Assembly: GCA_027489295.1 (NCBI GenBank)
Contig: JAIYAA010000053.1
Coordinates: forward strand, 1 to 31,636
Length of the DNA: 31,636 nt
Source of the DNA: Sphingomonadales bacterium
GTDB lineage: Bacteria; Pseudomonadota; Alphaproteobacteria; Sphingomonadales; Sphingomonadaceae
Direction: 5' to 3'
Shown here: in pieces, positions 8,541-18,562 of the stretch
Layout of the letters: each line of letters begins with the position of its first letter
How positions within the stretch are numbered: position 1 is the first letter of the stretch
The notes under the pieces: model-generated
What the model saw: the letters and a program-made list of their open reading frames with translations, nothing else
The model's database searches: none
Told to the model about the DNA's origin: nothing
Made by a program: the position numbers and the translations under genes

Positions 8541-9490
8541 GCTGACTTGCCCTCCGCGATGGTGGCTGCAAGCGCCCGCGTCGCGAGCGGTATCTTGAAC
8601 GCATTGTCCTCTGTCGGTCGGGCGTTGGCGAACGCCTTGGCCGTTACGGCTGCGGCCCCTTGCGTCATCACGGCATCGGCCGCTTCGACCCGCCACGGCT
8701 TGTGCGCGACCCCGCCGAATGCAACGCGGCCACTCCCGTCCTTCTGGATCACGGCCGCGACCGAGACGAGCGCGAAGGCATAGGATGCCCGGTCGCGAAC
8801 CTTCTTATAGTGGTGGGTGCCGCCAAGCGGCCTAGGCAGCGTCACCGCCGTAATCAGCTCACCGGCTTCAAGGTTGTTGTCGAGGTGGGGCTTGTCGCCG
8901 GGCAGACGGTGGAAATCGGCGATCGGGATAGCGCGGGTCGTGCCATCCGCCTTGACCGTCTCCACGGTCGCGTCCAGCACGCGCATCGCCACCGCCATAT
9001 CGCCGGGATAGGTGGCAATGCATTGGTCGCTCGAACCGATCACCGCGAGCTGACGCGAATAGCCGCCGATCGCAGCGCAGCCCGACCCCGGCTTGCGCTT
9101 GTTGCAGGGCATGTTGGGGTCATAGAAATAGGGACAGCGGGTCCGCTGAAGCAGGTTGCCCGCCGTGGTCGCCTTGTTGCGGAGCTGGCCGGAGGCTCCT
9201 GCCACGATCGCGCGGGTCAACACGCCGTAATCGCGACGGACGCGGGTGTCGGCAGCGAGCGCGGTGTTCGTGACCAGCGCGCCGATCCGCAAGCCGCCAT
9301 CCTTTGTCGGCTCAATCCGATCGAGCTTCAGGTCTTGGACGTCGACAAGATGCCGGGGCGTCTCGATTTCCAGCTTCATCAGGTCGAGCAGGTTGGTGCC
9401 CCCGGCAAGAAACTTCGCTCCGGGCTGACGGGCAACAGCGGCAGCGGCTTCCGCGGGGGTCGTTGCGCGCTCATAGGTGAAGGGCTTCAT
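8537..9490 (-). CDS. paoB: Aldehyde oxidase FAD-binding subunit (PaoB-like)
   Basis: Middle subunit of the three-part aldehyde oxidase, 317 residues; it carries FAD and passes electrons from the iron-sulfur subunit. The flavin motif [15 protein letters not shown] is at about residues 25-39. A PaoB-type extra cysteine set is present: Cys119, Cys129, Cys138 ([20 protein letters not shown]) and Cys157 ([15 protein letters not shown]). This matches the additional [4Fe-4S] cluster known in E. coli PaoB-like subunits. Start ATG 9490 overlaps the upstream stop by ATGA, and its own stop overlaps paoC in the same way, so the three subunits are translationally coupled. Confidence 0.92.
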   Translation of the reverse strand: MKPFTYERATTPAEAAAAVARQPGAKFLAGGTNLLDLMKLEIETPRHLVDVQDLKLDRIEPTKDGGLRIGALVTNTALAADTRVRRDYGVLTRAIVAGASGQLRNKATTAGNLLQRTRCPYFYDPNMPCNKRKPGSGCAAIGGYSRQLAVIGSSDQCIATYPGDMAVAMRVLDATVETVKADGTTRAIPIADFHRLPGDKPHLDNNLEAGELITAVTLPRPLGGTHHYKKVRDRASYAFALVSVAAVIQKDGSGRVAFGGVAHKPWRVEAADAVMTQGAAAVTAKAFANARPTEDNAFKIPLATRALAATIAEGKSA

Positions 9491-10113
9491 GCCTTTGCTC
9501 CCGCGACTTCCGCCATCGCCTCGGCGATGTTGGAATAGGCACCGCAACGGCAGATATTGCCGCTCATCCGCTCGCGCATTTCGATGTTGGTCGGCTGCGG
9601 CCGCGCAGAAAGATCGGCCTGGACATGGCTCGGCACGCCGCGCTTGATCTCGTCCAGCACCGCGACGGCCGAACAAATCTGGCCCGGCGTGCAATAGCCG
9701 CACTGATAGCCGTCATGACGGACGAACGCGGCCTGCATGGGATGGAGCTTGTCGGGTGTGCCCAACCCTTCGATCGTCTTCACCTCGTCGCCCTGATGCT
9801 GGACGGCGAGGCTCAGGCAGGAATTGATCCGCTCACCGTTGACGATGACGGTGCAGGCTCCGCACTGCCCGTGATCGCAGCCCTTCTTCGTGCCGGTGAG
9901 CTTCAGATGCTCGCGCAGCGCATCGAGCAGCGTCGTGCGCGTGTCGAGGTTTAGGTCACGACGCTTGCCGTTAACGGTGAGCGATACCGGCATGGTCGGG
10001 GGCGCAGCCGCTTTTGCGAGCTGTGCTTCCACTTGCGGGGCCGCTGCCAGCGCAGTCGCTGCGGCGCTGCCGGCGAGGACGCCACGCCTCGACATCTCCA
10101 TCTCGCTCATCAT
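9487..10113 (-). CDS. paoA: Aldehyde oxidase 2Fe-2S subunit with Tat signal (PaoA-like)
   Basis: Small electron-transfer subunit, 208 residues. A twin-arginine leader ([19 protein letters not shown], Arg9-Arg10) indicates folded export to the periplasm. The plant-ferredoxin cluster ligands are Cys79, Cys84, Cys87 ([13 protein letters not shown]) and Cys99. The second cluster ligands are Cys138 and Cys141 ([10 protein letters not shown]) plus Cys188 and Cys190 (NICRCGAY). The start is ATG 10113, with GGGAG about nine bases upstream; the next codon is also ATG. It lies 14 bp after the CMD/cupin gene and overlaps paoB by 4 bp, so all belong to one transcript. Confidence 0.92.
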   Translation of the reverse strand: MMSEMEMSRRGVLAGSAAATALAAAPQVEAQLAKAAAPPTMPVSLTVNGKRRDLNLDTRTTLLDALREHLKLTGTKKGCDHGQCGACTVIVNGERINSCLSLAVQHQGDEVKTIEGLGTPDKLHPMQAAFVRHDGYQCGYCTPGQICSAVAVLDEIKRGVPSHVQADLSARPQPTNIEMRERMSGNICRCGAYSNIAEAMAEVAGAKA

Positions 10114-10127
10114 CGCCGTCTCTCCCG

Positions 10128-11294
10128 TTACAGCTTGTTGTATAAGTCGTCGGCGACCGGCTCGAGCCACGTCACGGACGTACCGTCCTGCGCTTCCGAC
10201 ACCGCCACGTGGGTCAACGCGCTATCGCGAGCCGCACCATGCCAGTGTTTGACGCCCGGTGAGATAAACACGGTGTCGCCGGTCGCGATCGGCTTTGCGG
10301 CCTCGCCGTCGACTTGGACCCATCCTTGTCCAGCGGTGACGATCAGCAATTGCCCCAGCGGATGCGTGTGCCAGTTCGTATGCGCGCCCGGTTGGAACGT
10401 CACCGTCGCACCACCAAGCCGCGCATCGCCGGTGCCTTTGAAGGGCGATGCGACTGACACGCTGCCGGTGAAATAGTCGGCGGCACCGGATTTCGGCTCC
10501 TGGCCGGGATGGATGACCTGAACCTCTGACAAGGCGGCAACCTCCTTCTTGGCGAATACCTTGCCCGCGACGCCGATGGCGGCGTTCGCCTTCGGCCACC
10601 CGGCGTAGAAAGCGAGATGGGTCAGCGCCTCAACGATCTGCGGCTGCGTCAGCCCGTTTTCGAGGCCACGCTGGACGTGGAAGGCGAGCTGGTCGCTATC
10701 TCCGCCTGCGGAAAGCGCGGCGATGGTGACGAGGCTGCGGTCGCGGGGCGACAGGTCGGTGCGTCGCCACAAGTCGGCGAACACGACGTCGTTGGTAAGC
10801 TGCGCGAGCTTGGGTGCAATCGGAGCGAGCGTCCTGTCGACGGTCGCGGCACGCACCGGATCGGAGGCGGGGAGCGGTGCGGTGGCCGGAGGCACTGTGC
10901 CAAGCGGTTTCAGATCGACATGGCGCGCGGCAAATACCTTCTCAACCTCGTTCAAGGCCGAGACAGCGTTCGGCCACCCGGTATAGAAGGCTAGCTGCGT
11001 TACCATGCCGGCGACCTCGGACGGCTTGATGCCGTTATCGAGGCCACGACCAAGATGGCTCGTCATCTGCGCGGTTTTGTCGGTCGCAATCAGCACGGAC
11101 AGGGTGAAGATGCTGCGGTCACGGGCGCTAAGTTCGGGACGCACCCATACGTCGCCGAACAGCACCCAGTCCGTATAGCCAGCCAATGCCGGCGCGATTG
11201 CCTGCATGTTCTTGGGCGCAACCGATGGACGCTCCTGCGCCTCGACCGGCACGGCTATCGCCAGCGCGGCAGCGGTTGCAGAAGCGACCTTCAT
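10128..11294 (-). CDS. Secreted double carboxymuconolactone-decarboxylase/cupin fusion protein
   Basis: A 388-residue three-domain protein. After a signal peptide (MKVASATAAALAIAVPVEAQ) come two CMD/AhpD-like repeats. The first includes RDRSIFTLSVLIATDK and SHLGRGLDNG, the second RDRSLVTIAALSAGGD and FHVQRGLENG. Both keep the CMD histidine but lack the AhpD CxxC. The C-terminal third is a cupin: GAHTNWHTHPLGQLLIVTAG carries the metal-binding histidines, with a second motif around PGVKHWHGAA. The start is chosen at ATG 11294 (GGGAG eight bases upstream); the longer frame to 11597 lies over the neighbour. The separate families act on lactones, peroxides or small aromatics; the reaction here is unknown. 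The operon suggests a periplasmic role beside the aldehyde oxidase. Confidence 0.85.
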   Translation of the reverse strand: MKVASATAAALAIAVPVEAQERPSVAPKNMQAIAPALAGYTDWVLFGDVWVRPELSARDRSIFTLSVLIATDKTAQMTSHLGRGLDNGIKPSEVAGMVTQLAFYTGWPNAVSALNEVEKVFAARHVDLKPLGTVPPATAPLPASDPVRAATVDRTLAPIAPKLAQLTNDVVFADLWRRTDLSPRDRSLVTIAALSAGGDSDQLAFHVQRGLENGLTQPQIVEALTHLAFYAGWPKANAAIGVAGKVFAKKEVAALSEVQVIHPGQEPKSGAADYFTGSVSVASPFKGTGDARLGGATVTFQPGAHTNWHTHPLGQLLIVTAGQGWVQVDGEAAKPIATGDTVFISPGVKHWHGAARDSALTHVAVSEAQDGTSVTWLEPVADDLYNKL

Positions 11295-11326
11295 CGTCTC
11301 GTCTCCCATCCTGATCCCAGTTGGAA

Positions 11327-11863
11327 TTAGTCGCCGCCAGCGCTCGTCTTCACCGGCCGAACGAGGCGGGAGAAGGTGAGCTGGGCCAGACGCCACTTGC
11401 CAGCCTGCTTGTTGTAAACTTCCGTGATCATGAAGGGATTGGTGACGGTTCGACCGCCGACCACGGCCTCCAGATCGAGGTCTTCCAGCACGATCGCGGT
11501 GTTGCCGAACACCCGCACATCGACCGCGTAGATCGACGCCTTCTTGTACCAGATGCCACCGCTCTGGATGGTGGCGAGTTCGTGGGTCTTGCCCCACGTT
11601 CCGCCCATGTGGGTGAACATGGCCCGGTCGTCAAAGAGGGTCGCGAGGGAGTCGACCTTCTTGTCCGCCATCCAGTCCCATTTGGTCTTCGACAGGTCGA
11701 TGACCTGCTGCTCTGTCGGGGTATGCGTGGCGGCCGTCTTGATCGTCTCCGTGGGTGGTGCCGGCGTTTGTTGCGCGAGCAACGGCTGCATAGGCAGCAC
11801 CGACATGGCGACGGCACCTAGCAAGCCAAGCCGCCTCCTTCCCTGGGTCGATCGAGTGTCCAT
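11327..11863 (-). CDS. Secreted SnoaL/NTF2-like protein
   Basis: A 178-residue protein with a leader (RRRLGLLGAVAMSVLPMQPLLA, probable cleavage after LLA) and one SnoaL-like NTF2 fold domain. The domain signature is WDWMADKKVDSLATLFDDRA, then MFTHMGGTWGKTHEL, then a strand-rich end with VYNKQAGKWRLAQLTFSR. Proteins of this fold bind or convert small hydrophobic molecules, and many are annotated only by fold. The start ATG 11863 follows GGGAG eight bases upstream. It sits between the second aldo/keto reductase and the CMD/cupin gene (gaps 67 and 32 bp), in the same operon. No catalytic residue can be assigned with confidence. Confidence 0.83.
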   Translation of the reverse strand: MDTRSTQGRRRLGLLGAVAMSVLPMQPLLAQQTPAPPTETIKTAATHTPTEQQVIDLSKTKWDWMADKKVDSLATLFDDRAMFTHMGGTWGKTHELATIQSGGIWYKKASIYAVDVRVFGNTAIVLEDLDLEAVVGGRTVTNPFMITEVYNKQAGKWRLAQLTFSRLVRPVKTSAGGD

Positions 11864-11930
11864 CACAACTGCTCCCGCATGAGGTTGAAAGGGGCAGGCC
11901 GATGCCGGAACATCGGCCTGAAATTGACGA

Positions 11931-13935
<2,005 letters not shown>

Positions 13936-14832
13936 ATGCAACGTGAAGAGCTGGGCAATCTGGCTATGTTTTTAGCCGTCGCGGAGGAGCGCAGCTTTAC
14001 CAAAGCAGCGGCAAAACTCGGCATTTCCCAGTCGGCGCTTAGTCATACGATGCGCCGCCTGGAAGCAAAGCTGGGTTTGCGATTGCTGACCCGGACGACG
14101 AGGAGCGTTGCTCCTACCGAAGCCGGTGAGCGTCTGATCGCAACACTGCGACCTGCCCTGGACGAGATTGATGACAAGTTGGCATCGCTGACCGCGCTTC
14201 GGGACCGTCCTGCCGGCACCGTCAGGATCACATCCAGCGCTCACGCGGCGCGCGCGGTGCTTTGGCCGGTCATCGATCGACTGACCGCTGAGAATCCTGA
14301 CATCAATGTCGAGGTGAGTATCGAGAGCGGGCTTGTCGATATCGTCAGCGGAAGGTTCGACGCAGGCGTTCGGCTAGGCGAACGACTGGATCAGGATATG
14401 ATCGCGGTGCCCATCAGTCCGAAGCTGCGCATGGCTGCGTTTGCGGCACCGAGCTATCTGGAACGGCACGGGACGCCTCAGACGCCCTACGATCTGGCGA
14501 AGCACAATTGCATCAGCCTCCGAATGGCGACCTCAGGTGGTTTATACGCCTGGGAGTTCGAGCGTGACGGAAAGGAGTTGAAGGTCAAAACGGAGGGCCA
14601 GCTCGTATTTAACGATGCCGACATGATCGTCGCTGCTGCGTTGGCTGGACGTGGTATTGCGTTCACGGTCGAAGGCCATGTTGACCGCCACTTTGCCTCT
14701 GGCGCCCTTGTGAGAGTGCTCGAGGATTGGTGCGAACCGTTCGACGGCTACTATCTCTATTATCCTAGCCGACGACAGCCTTCGCCAGCCTTCAGTCTCG
14801 TTCTGGACGGGTTACGCTATCGCGGCTGGTAG
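13936..14832 (+). CDS. LysR-family transcriptional regulator
   Basis: A 298-residue LTTR. The N-terminal winged helix-turn-helix reads AEERSFTKAAAKLGISQSAL followed by SHTMRRLEAKLGLRLLTRTT (residues about 15-55). A periplasmic-binding-protein-like effector domain follows (about 90-295), with GRFDAGVRLGERLDQDMIAV and LAGRGIAFTVEGHV. It resembles regulators found next to aldo/keto reductases and quinone or aldehyde stress genes. Divergence from the reductase/paoABC operon makes that operon the probable target, and a reactive aldehyde or quinone the probable effector; both are inferences. It ends with TAG at 14830-14832. Confidence 0.93.
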   Translation: MQREELGNLAMFLAVAEERSFTKAAAKLGISQSALSHTMRRLEAKLGLRLLTRTTRSVAPTEAGERLIATLRPALDEIDDKLASLTALRDRPAGTVRITSSAHAARAVLWPVIDRLTAENPDINVEVSIESGLVDIVSGRFDAGVRLGERLDQDMIAVPISPKLRMAAFAAPSYLERHGTPQTPYDLAKHNCISLRMATSGGLYAWEFERDGKELKVKTEGQLVFNDADMIVAAALAGRGIAFTVEGHVDRHFASGALVRVLEDWCEPFDGYYLYYPSRRQPSPAFSLVLDGLRYRGW

Positions 14833-15096
14833 TCGGGATTGGTGCCGCAAGCGGATCACAGGCTTTCCCGAAACCGCTTGGAAGCATATTTCGGGAAGGC
14901 GTCACCATTCCCATTTCTCGACCGTTTTCGGGACGGCAGCTATCGCCTGTGCACTCCCAAAGCGGTCATGTCCGCTTTCCACCCACTCTCGGCCATTCAG
15001 GCCAGCGGTCGTGCCGAAAGCGGACGTTCGCCGCTCGCCCCAGACAAACGTCCGCTTTCGGCACGACACCTCCCGGCGGCGGCTGAGATTGGGTGG
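14833..15096. other. Intergenic region with GTCCGCTTTC repeats
   Basis: No gene is seen. The stretch holds a 9-bp inverted repeat (14865-14873 and 14889-14897) and three copies of a GTCCGCTTTC-like unit in both orientations (near 14969, 15016 and 15050). The last two form a long perfect stem listed separately. Confidence 0.5.
15008..15067. repeat. Perfect 21-bp inverted repeat (REP-like hairpin)
   Basis: Bases 15008-15028 (GTCGTGCCGAAAGCGGACGT plus T) are the exact reverse complement of 15047-15067, with an 18-nt loop. No T-run follows. It looks like a mobile intergenic repeat of REP type rather than an intrinsic terminator; it lies between the lysR 3' end and the converging small gene. Confidence 0.75.
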
Positions 15097-15492
15097 TTAG
15101 CGGCCGTATTCGGCGGCAGAGCCCGCACCGCCCAAAATTACACTTTCGACCTCAAATTCGATTTGCCAAAAACGATATGGGCGTCGCGGTGATCCTTCAC
15201 ATTCCCATTGCGATCGAAAGGTGTGGACCGCGCGCCCCTTTCCGTTTTCAATGGGTACGATGTCAAACAGTGTGCATCGTGCCAGTATTCTGATCAGGTC
15301 GTCACGAGTGCTAGGGCCCTTGAAATAGCCAAGAAAAAATCGGGCTCTGGGGCTGACTAATCGCTGTGCTGCTTCGCGATGCCCTACGTTCTCGGCGAAT
15401 TGCCTTATGACTAAGCTTCGGTCGTAACGGCTATCACCAGCAAGTGTGGCAACCGCAACAATCGTGACGATGAAAGACTGCAGGATCATCAT
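15097..15492 (-). CDS. Small secreted or membrane-anchored protein of unknown function
   Basis: A 131-residue frame that opens with a hydrophobic leader (MMILQSFIVTIVAVATLAGD), suggesting export. The body is mixed: RSLVIRQFAENVGHREAAQR, then ARFFLGYFKGPSTRDDLIRI, and a tail with FWQIEFEVESVILGGAG. I do not recognise a family. Two successive ATG codons (15492, 15489) are possible starts, preceded by a TTG at 15495; no strong ribosome-binding site is seen, which lowers confidence. It converges with lysR, and the REP-like hairpin lies just past its stop. Confidence 0.55.
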   Translation of the reverse strand: MMILQSFIVTIVAVATLAGDSRYDRSLVIRQFAENVGHREAAQRLVSPRARFFLGYFKGPSTRDDLIRILARCTLFDIVPIENGKGRAVHTFRSQWECEGSPRRPYRFWQIEFEVESVILGGAGSAAEYGR

Positions 15493-15789
15493 CAAATGAG
15501 TGCCGCATTCGACGCTGAAGTCAATACTGATGCCCCCTAATGACGTGGCAAGGCGACGTCCAATTTCCCGTCTGACAGCTGTGACCCGACGGTTATTGTT
15601 TTGAGGTGGCCAGCAGCGGACCTAAACGCCCGCTTATGGGGCGAGAGCGGACCGGTCGATTCTCCTCGGACGGCCTTGGCCAGACGCTTACCGGCAGCGA
15701 AGGTCCTCGCTCAGCCAATCTCACATATGCACCCGTTTCGGCGATGAAGACATCGTCGGACCTGATAACGAGTTATAGAGGAAAAGGGC
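15493..15789. other. Intergenic region upstream of the 15790 gene
   Basis: About 300 bp with no gene I can support. It must hold the promoters of the two divergent small genes, but no clear -35/-10 pair is visible. Confidence 0.4.
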
Positions 15790-16461
15790 ATGGCAATAGA
15801 GAGACGTTTAAAGCCGACTTATCCCGCAGACGATAGGCTTGAAGGTAAAGCGACATCAGCCCTGCGCCGGAGCAAAGGTGCGCTGAGCGCCGGCAAACGC
15901 GAGGTTGACGAGTTCACGCGGGACATCCTGAGCAAAGCCACCTCCTCTCCCGAGGAACGCCGCGCAGCCTGGCAACTCCGTAGAGCACACCAACTCGACA
16001 ATCTCGCAACTCTATCGAGCATCGCGGATCATCTCCGCGCATGGAGCGAAGGGTCGATCAGCTACAGAAACGTCATGGATCGATGCTCCCTCCGTACCCT
16101 CCCCGATTTGCTTGCCGCGATGTTGAATATCGGCGAACCGTTCGCACAGCTTTCAGATGCTCAGGTTACCTGCTTGTTCATGGAACGTATTCTGCGCGAA
16201 CACCTGTTTCATGAAGATCGCCTGATTGCTGCATCTATCATGAATTCAGCAGCTAAAGCTGATGACAGAAAGATCGCGGAGGCACCCAGCACATCGTTCT
16301 GGGATAGATCAACCCCTGGTTCTTCGGCTAATTCAACCTGCCTCCTGTCGCTGCAAACTGCAGCGGCTAAAGAGGGTTTTTACGTAAAGCCTAACCCGCC
16401 CCCCTGTGGCATCTCCGTAGCTGGAGGTCTGGACCATGAAAGGCTCGGCAAAATCGCATGA
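15790..16461 (+). CDS. Hypothetical soluble protein
   Basis: A 223-residue frame starting at ATG 15790 with GAGGA about ten bases upstream. The N-terminal 50 residues are basic and polar (MAIERRLKPTYPADDRLEGK). The middle is predicted helical (RRAHQLDNLATLSSIADHLR, then LPDLLAAMLNIGEPFAQLSD). The last 60 residues look disordered. No signal peptide or membrane helix and no family recognised. Its last codons overlap the start of the receiver-like gene at 16436, suggesting one transcript and translational coupling. Confidence 0.55.
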   Translation: MAIERRLKPTYPADDRLEGKATSALRRSKGALSAGKREVDEFTRDILSKATSSPEERRAAWQLRRAHQLDNLATLSSIADHLRAWSEGSISYRNVMDRCSLRTLPDLLAAMLNIGEPFAQLSDAQVTCLFMERILREHLFHEDRLIAASIMNSAAKADDRKIAEAPSTSFWDRSTPGSSANSTCLLSLQTAAAKEGFYVKPNPPPCGISVAGGLDHERLGKIA

Positions 16462-16831
16462 TCGAGATCTGGCGGTGCTTCTTGAAGCTGATGACCTCAG
16501 CAGGCGAGCGACACACCTGTCCCTCGCAAGCGCAGGTTTCGCCGTCCGCTCATATAGCTCTGTCGATGACGCCACGCGCGATGCCTCACATCTAAACTGC
16601 GACGCGCTCCTGATCTCAGCACCCTTGCTAGACATGGTCTATCAATCTCAGTTGCTCCAAAACCTTCGCGAGCTAAAATGGTCCGGGCGAGCCATCCTGG
16701 TGATCCCGCAGCGTACACCCTGCTTGGCTTTGCACCGAAAGCCGAACGGCTTCGATTTTGTCGTAGAAAGCCCGGTAGGATGGCAGAGTGCCGCAAACCT
16801 GGCTCGCGGTACGGCAAGTCTAAGATATTGA
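16436..16831 (+). CDS. Degenerate receiver-like protein
   Basis: A 131-residue protein whose first two thirds resemble a response-regulator receiver: LAVLLEADDLSRRATHLSLA matches the first strand and acidic pair (Asp19-Asp20), and CDALLISAPLLD matches the third strand. The expected phosphorylated Asp is replaced (Ser61). The conserved Lys motif near the end is not clear. It is therefore probably a pseudo-receiver that does not take phosphate by the usual route. The start is well supported: GGAGGT at 16423-16428 lies seven bases before ATG 16436, inside the end of the preceding gene. The partner is unknown. Confidence 0.6.
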   Translation: MKGSAKSHDRDLAVLLEADDLSRRATHLSLASAGFAVRSYSSVDDATRDASHLNCDALLISAPLLDMVYQSQLLQNLRELKWSGRAILVIPQRTPCLALHRKPNGFDFVVESPVGWQSAANLARGTASLRY

Positions 16832-16945
16832 ACAGCATCATGGTTCAATAGGGACTTCAGCTCTAAACAGCCGTTTTGTTCAATCACCGTAGGCTATCCT
16901 GCACCGCATAAACGGTATGAAATCAACAACATCCTAGTTAAATAT

Positions 16946-17008
16946 GGCGGTTAGCACCAAAAGCTTCCGTAGCCCGACCTGTGTGGCCGCCTCCGAAGGA
17001 GACGGATC
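16946..17008 (+). promoter_or_regulatory. Conserved leader with alternative stems, copy A
   Basis: GGCGGTTA (16946-16953) can pair with TGGCCGCC (16984-16991). The second arm runs into CTCC (16991-16994), which can instead pair across a GAA loop with GGAG (16998-17001), the ribosome-binding site seven bases before ATG 17009. A closely similar block is at 18492-18562 with compensating changes. The mutually exclusive pairings resemble a translational switch. Detection is by eye from two copies only. Confidence 0.4.
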
Positions 17009-18049
17009 ATGGAAAAGTCAGGATCAATCGAGTGCTGGGGCCGAATGCGGCAGTCCGTCCGGCTCATACTCACCGCCATCACGATCATCACCTGGAGCAC
17101 GTTCGACCAAGTCCTTGCTGCTCCGGCGGAGCGGATTTTCCCTCCACACGAATTGATCGACCATCGTCAGTTCGGGGGCGGTGTCATCCAGCCGATCACC
17201 CCTCGAACCGATGCGGCCCTGCACGGTGATGCCGTGGACTTCGTGAATTCCACCAGCGGACGTGACGGGCATGCCCTGGAGCCTTACCTGGCTAGGGCGC
17301 CAGGGGGCGAGGTGCAAAAGCTGTCACTGCGAACCCATGGTTTTCCCAGCGCGATCGTGAAAGAAAATGCTTTCGATCTGCACAAGCAGATGGCCGCCAG
17401 TCGCACCGCCCATGTTCTGGACCTTGATGGTCATTGGAAGGGGATTGCCAGCTTCAACCACGTCCTGCCACTTGTCGATCAGAGTGATGGCAATGACCAC
17501 ACACCGCGGTCGCATGCGTTCATCGAAGTCCTTGACGAATATCAGCAGGTTCCCAGCGGCGATTTCATTCGCGCGGGCGGCAAAGGTGTTAGCCTCGGCG
17601 GCGCGCTCATTGGCTTCAGCGGCGGCCCGCAGGCCTTGAGTGGCAATCCCGTTCGCCGCGATCGAGTGTCCGATCGCCTCCTCGGCCAATCCAAGCGCCT
17701 TGCGGGTAGATACGACCCCGTGAACCGCGAAGCCAGGAGACACCACGACAAGAACGGTGCCGACAAGGCCAAGCCATACCTGGAAACCGCTCCACTCAGC
17801 GGCATCCCGCGCCGCTTGCGTAGCATACCACTAGGCGCAAAGGTCACTTTGCAAATTCTTCTCATTGGCCTTGTAGGGTTGCTGTATTGGATAGGCTGGC
17901 GCTTGCTGGGTTGGGGTCTGCGCTACGGCTGGTGGTGCGCCATGATCACTGCCCTGGTGGTCGTCGGCACGGGCTCTGTCGCCATTTTCGGGCTGACCTA
18001 CACCTCCGCATGTATGTGGAACTCCGTTTGCTTTAGCGAAGACAACTGA
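17009..18049 (+). CDS. Possible secreted protein (start and leader conserved; 3' part doubtful)
   Basis: The frame opens at ATG 17009 with AAGGAG seven bases upstream, followed by an export-type leader (RQSVRLILTAITIITWSTFD, then QVLAAPA). The same arrangement recurs at 18563: identical spacing, a start followed by GAA AAG, and a leader ending QVLAA. In those five codons the base differences fall only in third positions. This supports translation of at least the first 45 codons on this strand. From 17324 on, however, the frame runs antisense to a recognisable broken membrane-protein gene, so the remaining 240 codons are probably open by chance. No family is recognised. Confidence 0.35.
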   Translation: MEKSGSIECWGRMRQSVRLILTAITIITWSTFDQVLAAPAERIFPPHELIDHRQFGGGVIQPITPRTDAALHGDAVDFVNSTSGRDGHALEPYLARAPGGEVQKLSLRTHGFPSAIVKENAFDLHKQMAASRTAHVLDLDGHWKGIASFNHVLPLVDQSDGNDHTPRSHAFIEVLDEYQQVPSGDFIRAGGKGVSLGGALIGFSGGPQALSGNPVRRDRVSDRLLGQSKRLAGRYDPVNREARRHHDKNGADKAKPYLETAPLSGIPRRLRSIPLGAKVTLQILLIGLVGLLYWIGWRLLGWGLRYGWWCAMITALVVVGTGSVAIFGLTYTSACMWNSVCFSEDN

Positions 18050-18112
18050 TGGTGGGCTTACCGACGAAATGGAAGCGAAACCAATAGCGAGTACGATTCG
18101 GAATGGGCACAT
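17324..18112 (-). pseudogene. (D/N)LCAQW-family membrane protein, copy A, broken by TAG
   Basis: From ATG 18112 the frame reads an N-terminal hydrophobic segment, then KNLQSDLCA, TAG (17831-17833), and continues in the same frame with WYATQAARDAAEWSGFQVWL, a helix GLVGTVLVVV, an alanine-rich coil (AAEANERAAEANTFAARANE) and TIKVQNMGGATGGHLLVQIE, ending at TGA 17324-17326. The paralogues have a CAG glutamine where this copy has TAG (LCAQW), a single C-to-T change. The C-terminus is also shorter than in the intact copies. Gene order is the same as at copy D: the partner-gene stop lies 66 bp upstream. Confidence 0.72.
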
Positions 18113-18178
18113 ACCGGCTTAGTTGGTGCCTAGCAGTTTCCGTCGCGTTGAACATATTCGAAGGACGATCTCACGCAT

Positions 18179-18390
18179 CTACGGTGTTAACGAACACAAC
18201 CTGATCGGCTTCTTGAATTCCGACCATGGCTCCGGCCGCACGCTCGGCTTCCGCGGCGCGTAGGGCCTGCGCGCCTTTCACTTGCGCGAGCTCGCCTTCT
18301 CCACCGGGCCGAAAGCGCGATCGGCGTATCTCTCGCAGAACACAGTCGCCACGGCCTCGCGGGTCATCCGGCCCCCGTCCGCAACGATCC
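18179..18390 (-). pseudogene. Partner gene, truncated and frameshifted copy
   Basis: The minus strand reads IVADGGRMTREAVATVFCER followed by RAFGPVEKASSRK and a TGA. One frame over it then reads RRPYAPRKPSVRPEPWSEFK, ending at TAG 18179-18181. Both pieces match the copy at 21770-22078 (VVADEGRMTRVDVATVFGEE, then RNPYAPQKPSVRAEPWSELK). The 5' part is missing before about 18390. The family is not recognised. It precedes copy A just as the other partner copy precedes copy D, so the two-gene unit was duplicated and this copy is dead. Confidence 0.7.
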
Positions 18391-18491
18391 AGCATTATAG
18401 ATCAGATAGGGAGCAGTCTCTTCTCGCATTAGCAGCAAGCCAGCGATGGCTCGCATCGACGGCGTGAGAACAGCAAAAGTTATAGAAAAGT

Positions 18492-18562
18492 AGGCGGCCA
18501 GCTCAAATCACGTGCTTTCCGATCGCCCGACCTGTGCGGCCGCCTCCGAAAGGAGATGGTTG
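18492..18562 (+). promoter_or_regulatory. Conserved leader with alternative stems, copy B
   Basis: AGGCGGCC (18492-18499) pairs perfectly with GGCCGCCT (18538-18545). The second arm continues into CTCC (18544-18547), which faces GGAG (18552-18555) across a GAAA loop. GGAG is followed after seven bases by TTG 18563. Against copy A the first stem changes CC to TT, giving G-U pairs instead of mismatches, which favours RNA of this strand. Confidence 0.4.

Noticed and set aside
6204..9538. Long plus-strand open frames over paoC and paoB
   Set aside because: They are antisense shadows of high-GC coding sequence; the minus-strand proteins have complete catalytic and cofactor motifs.
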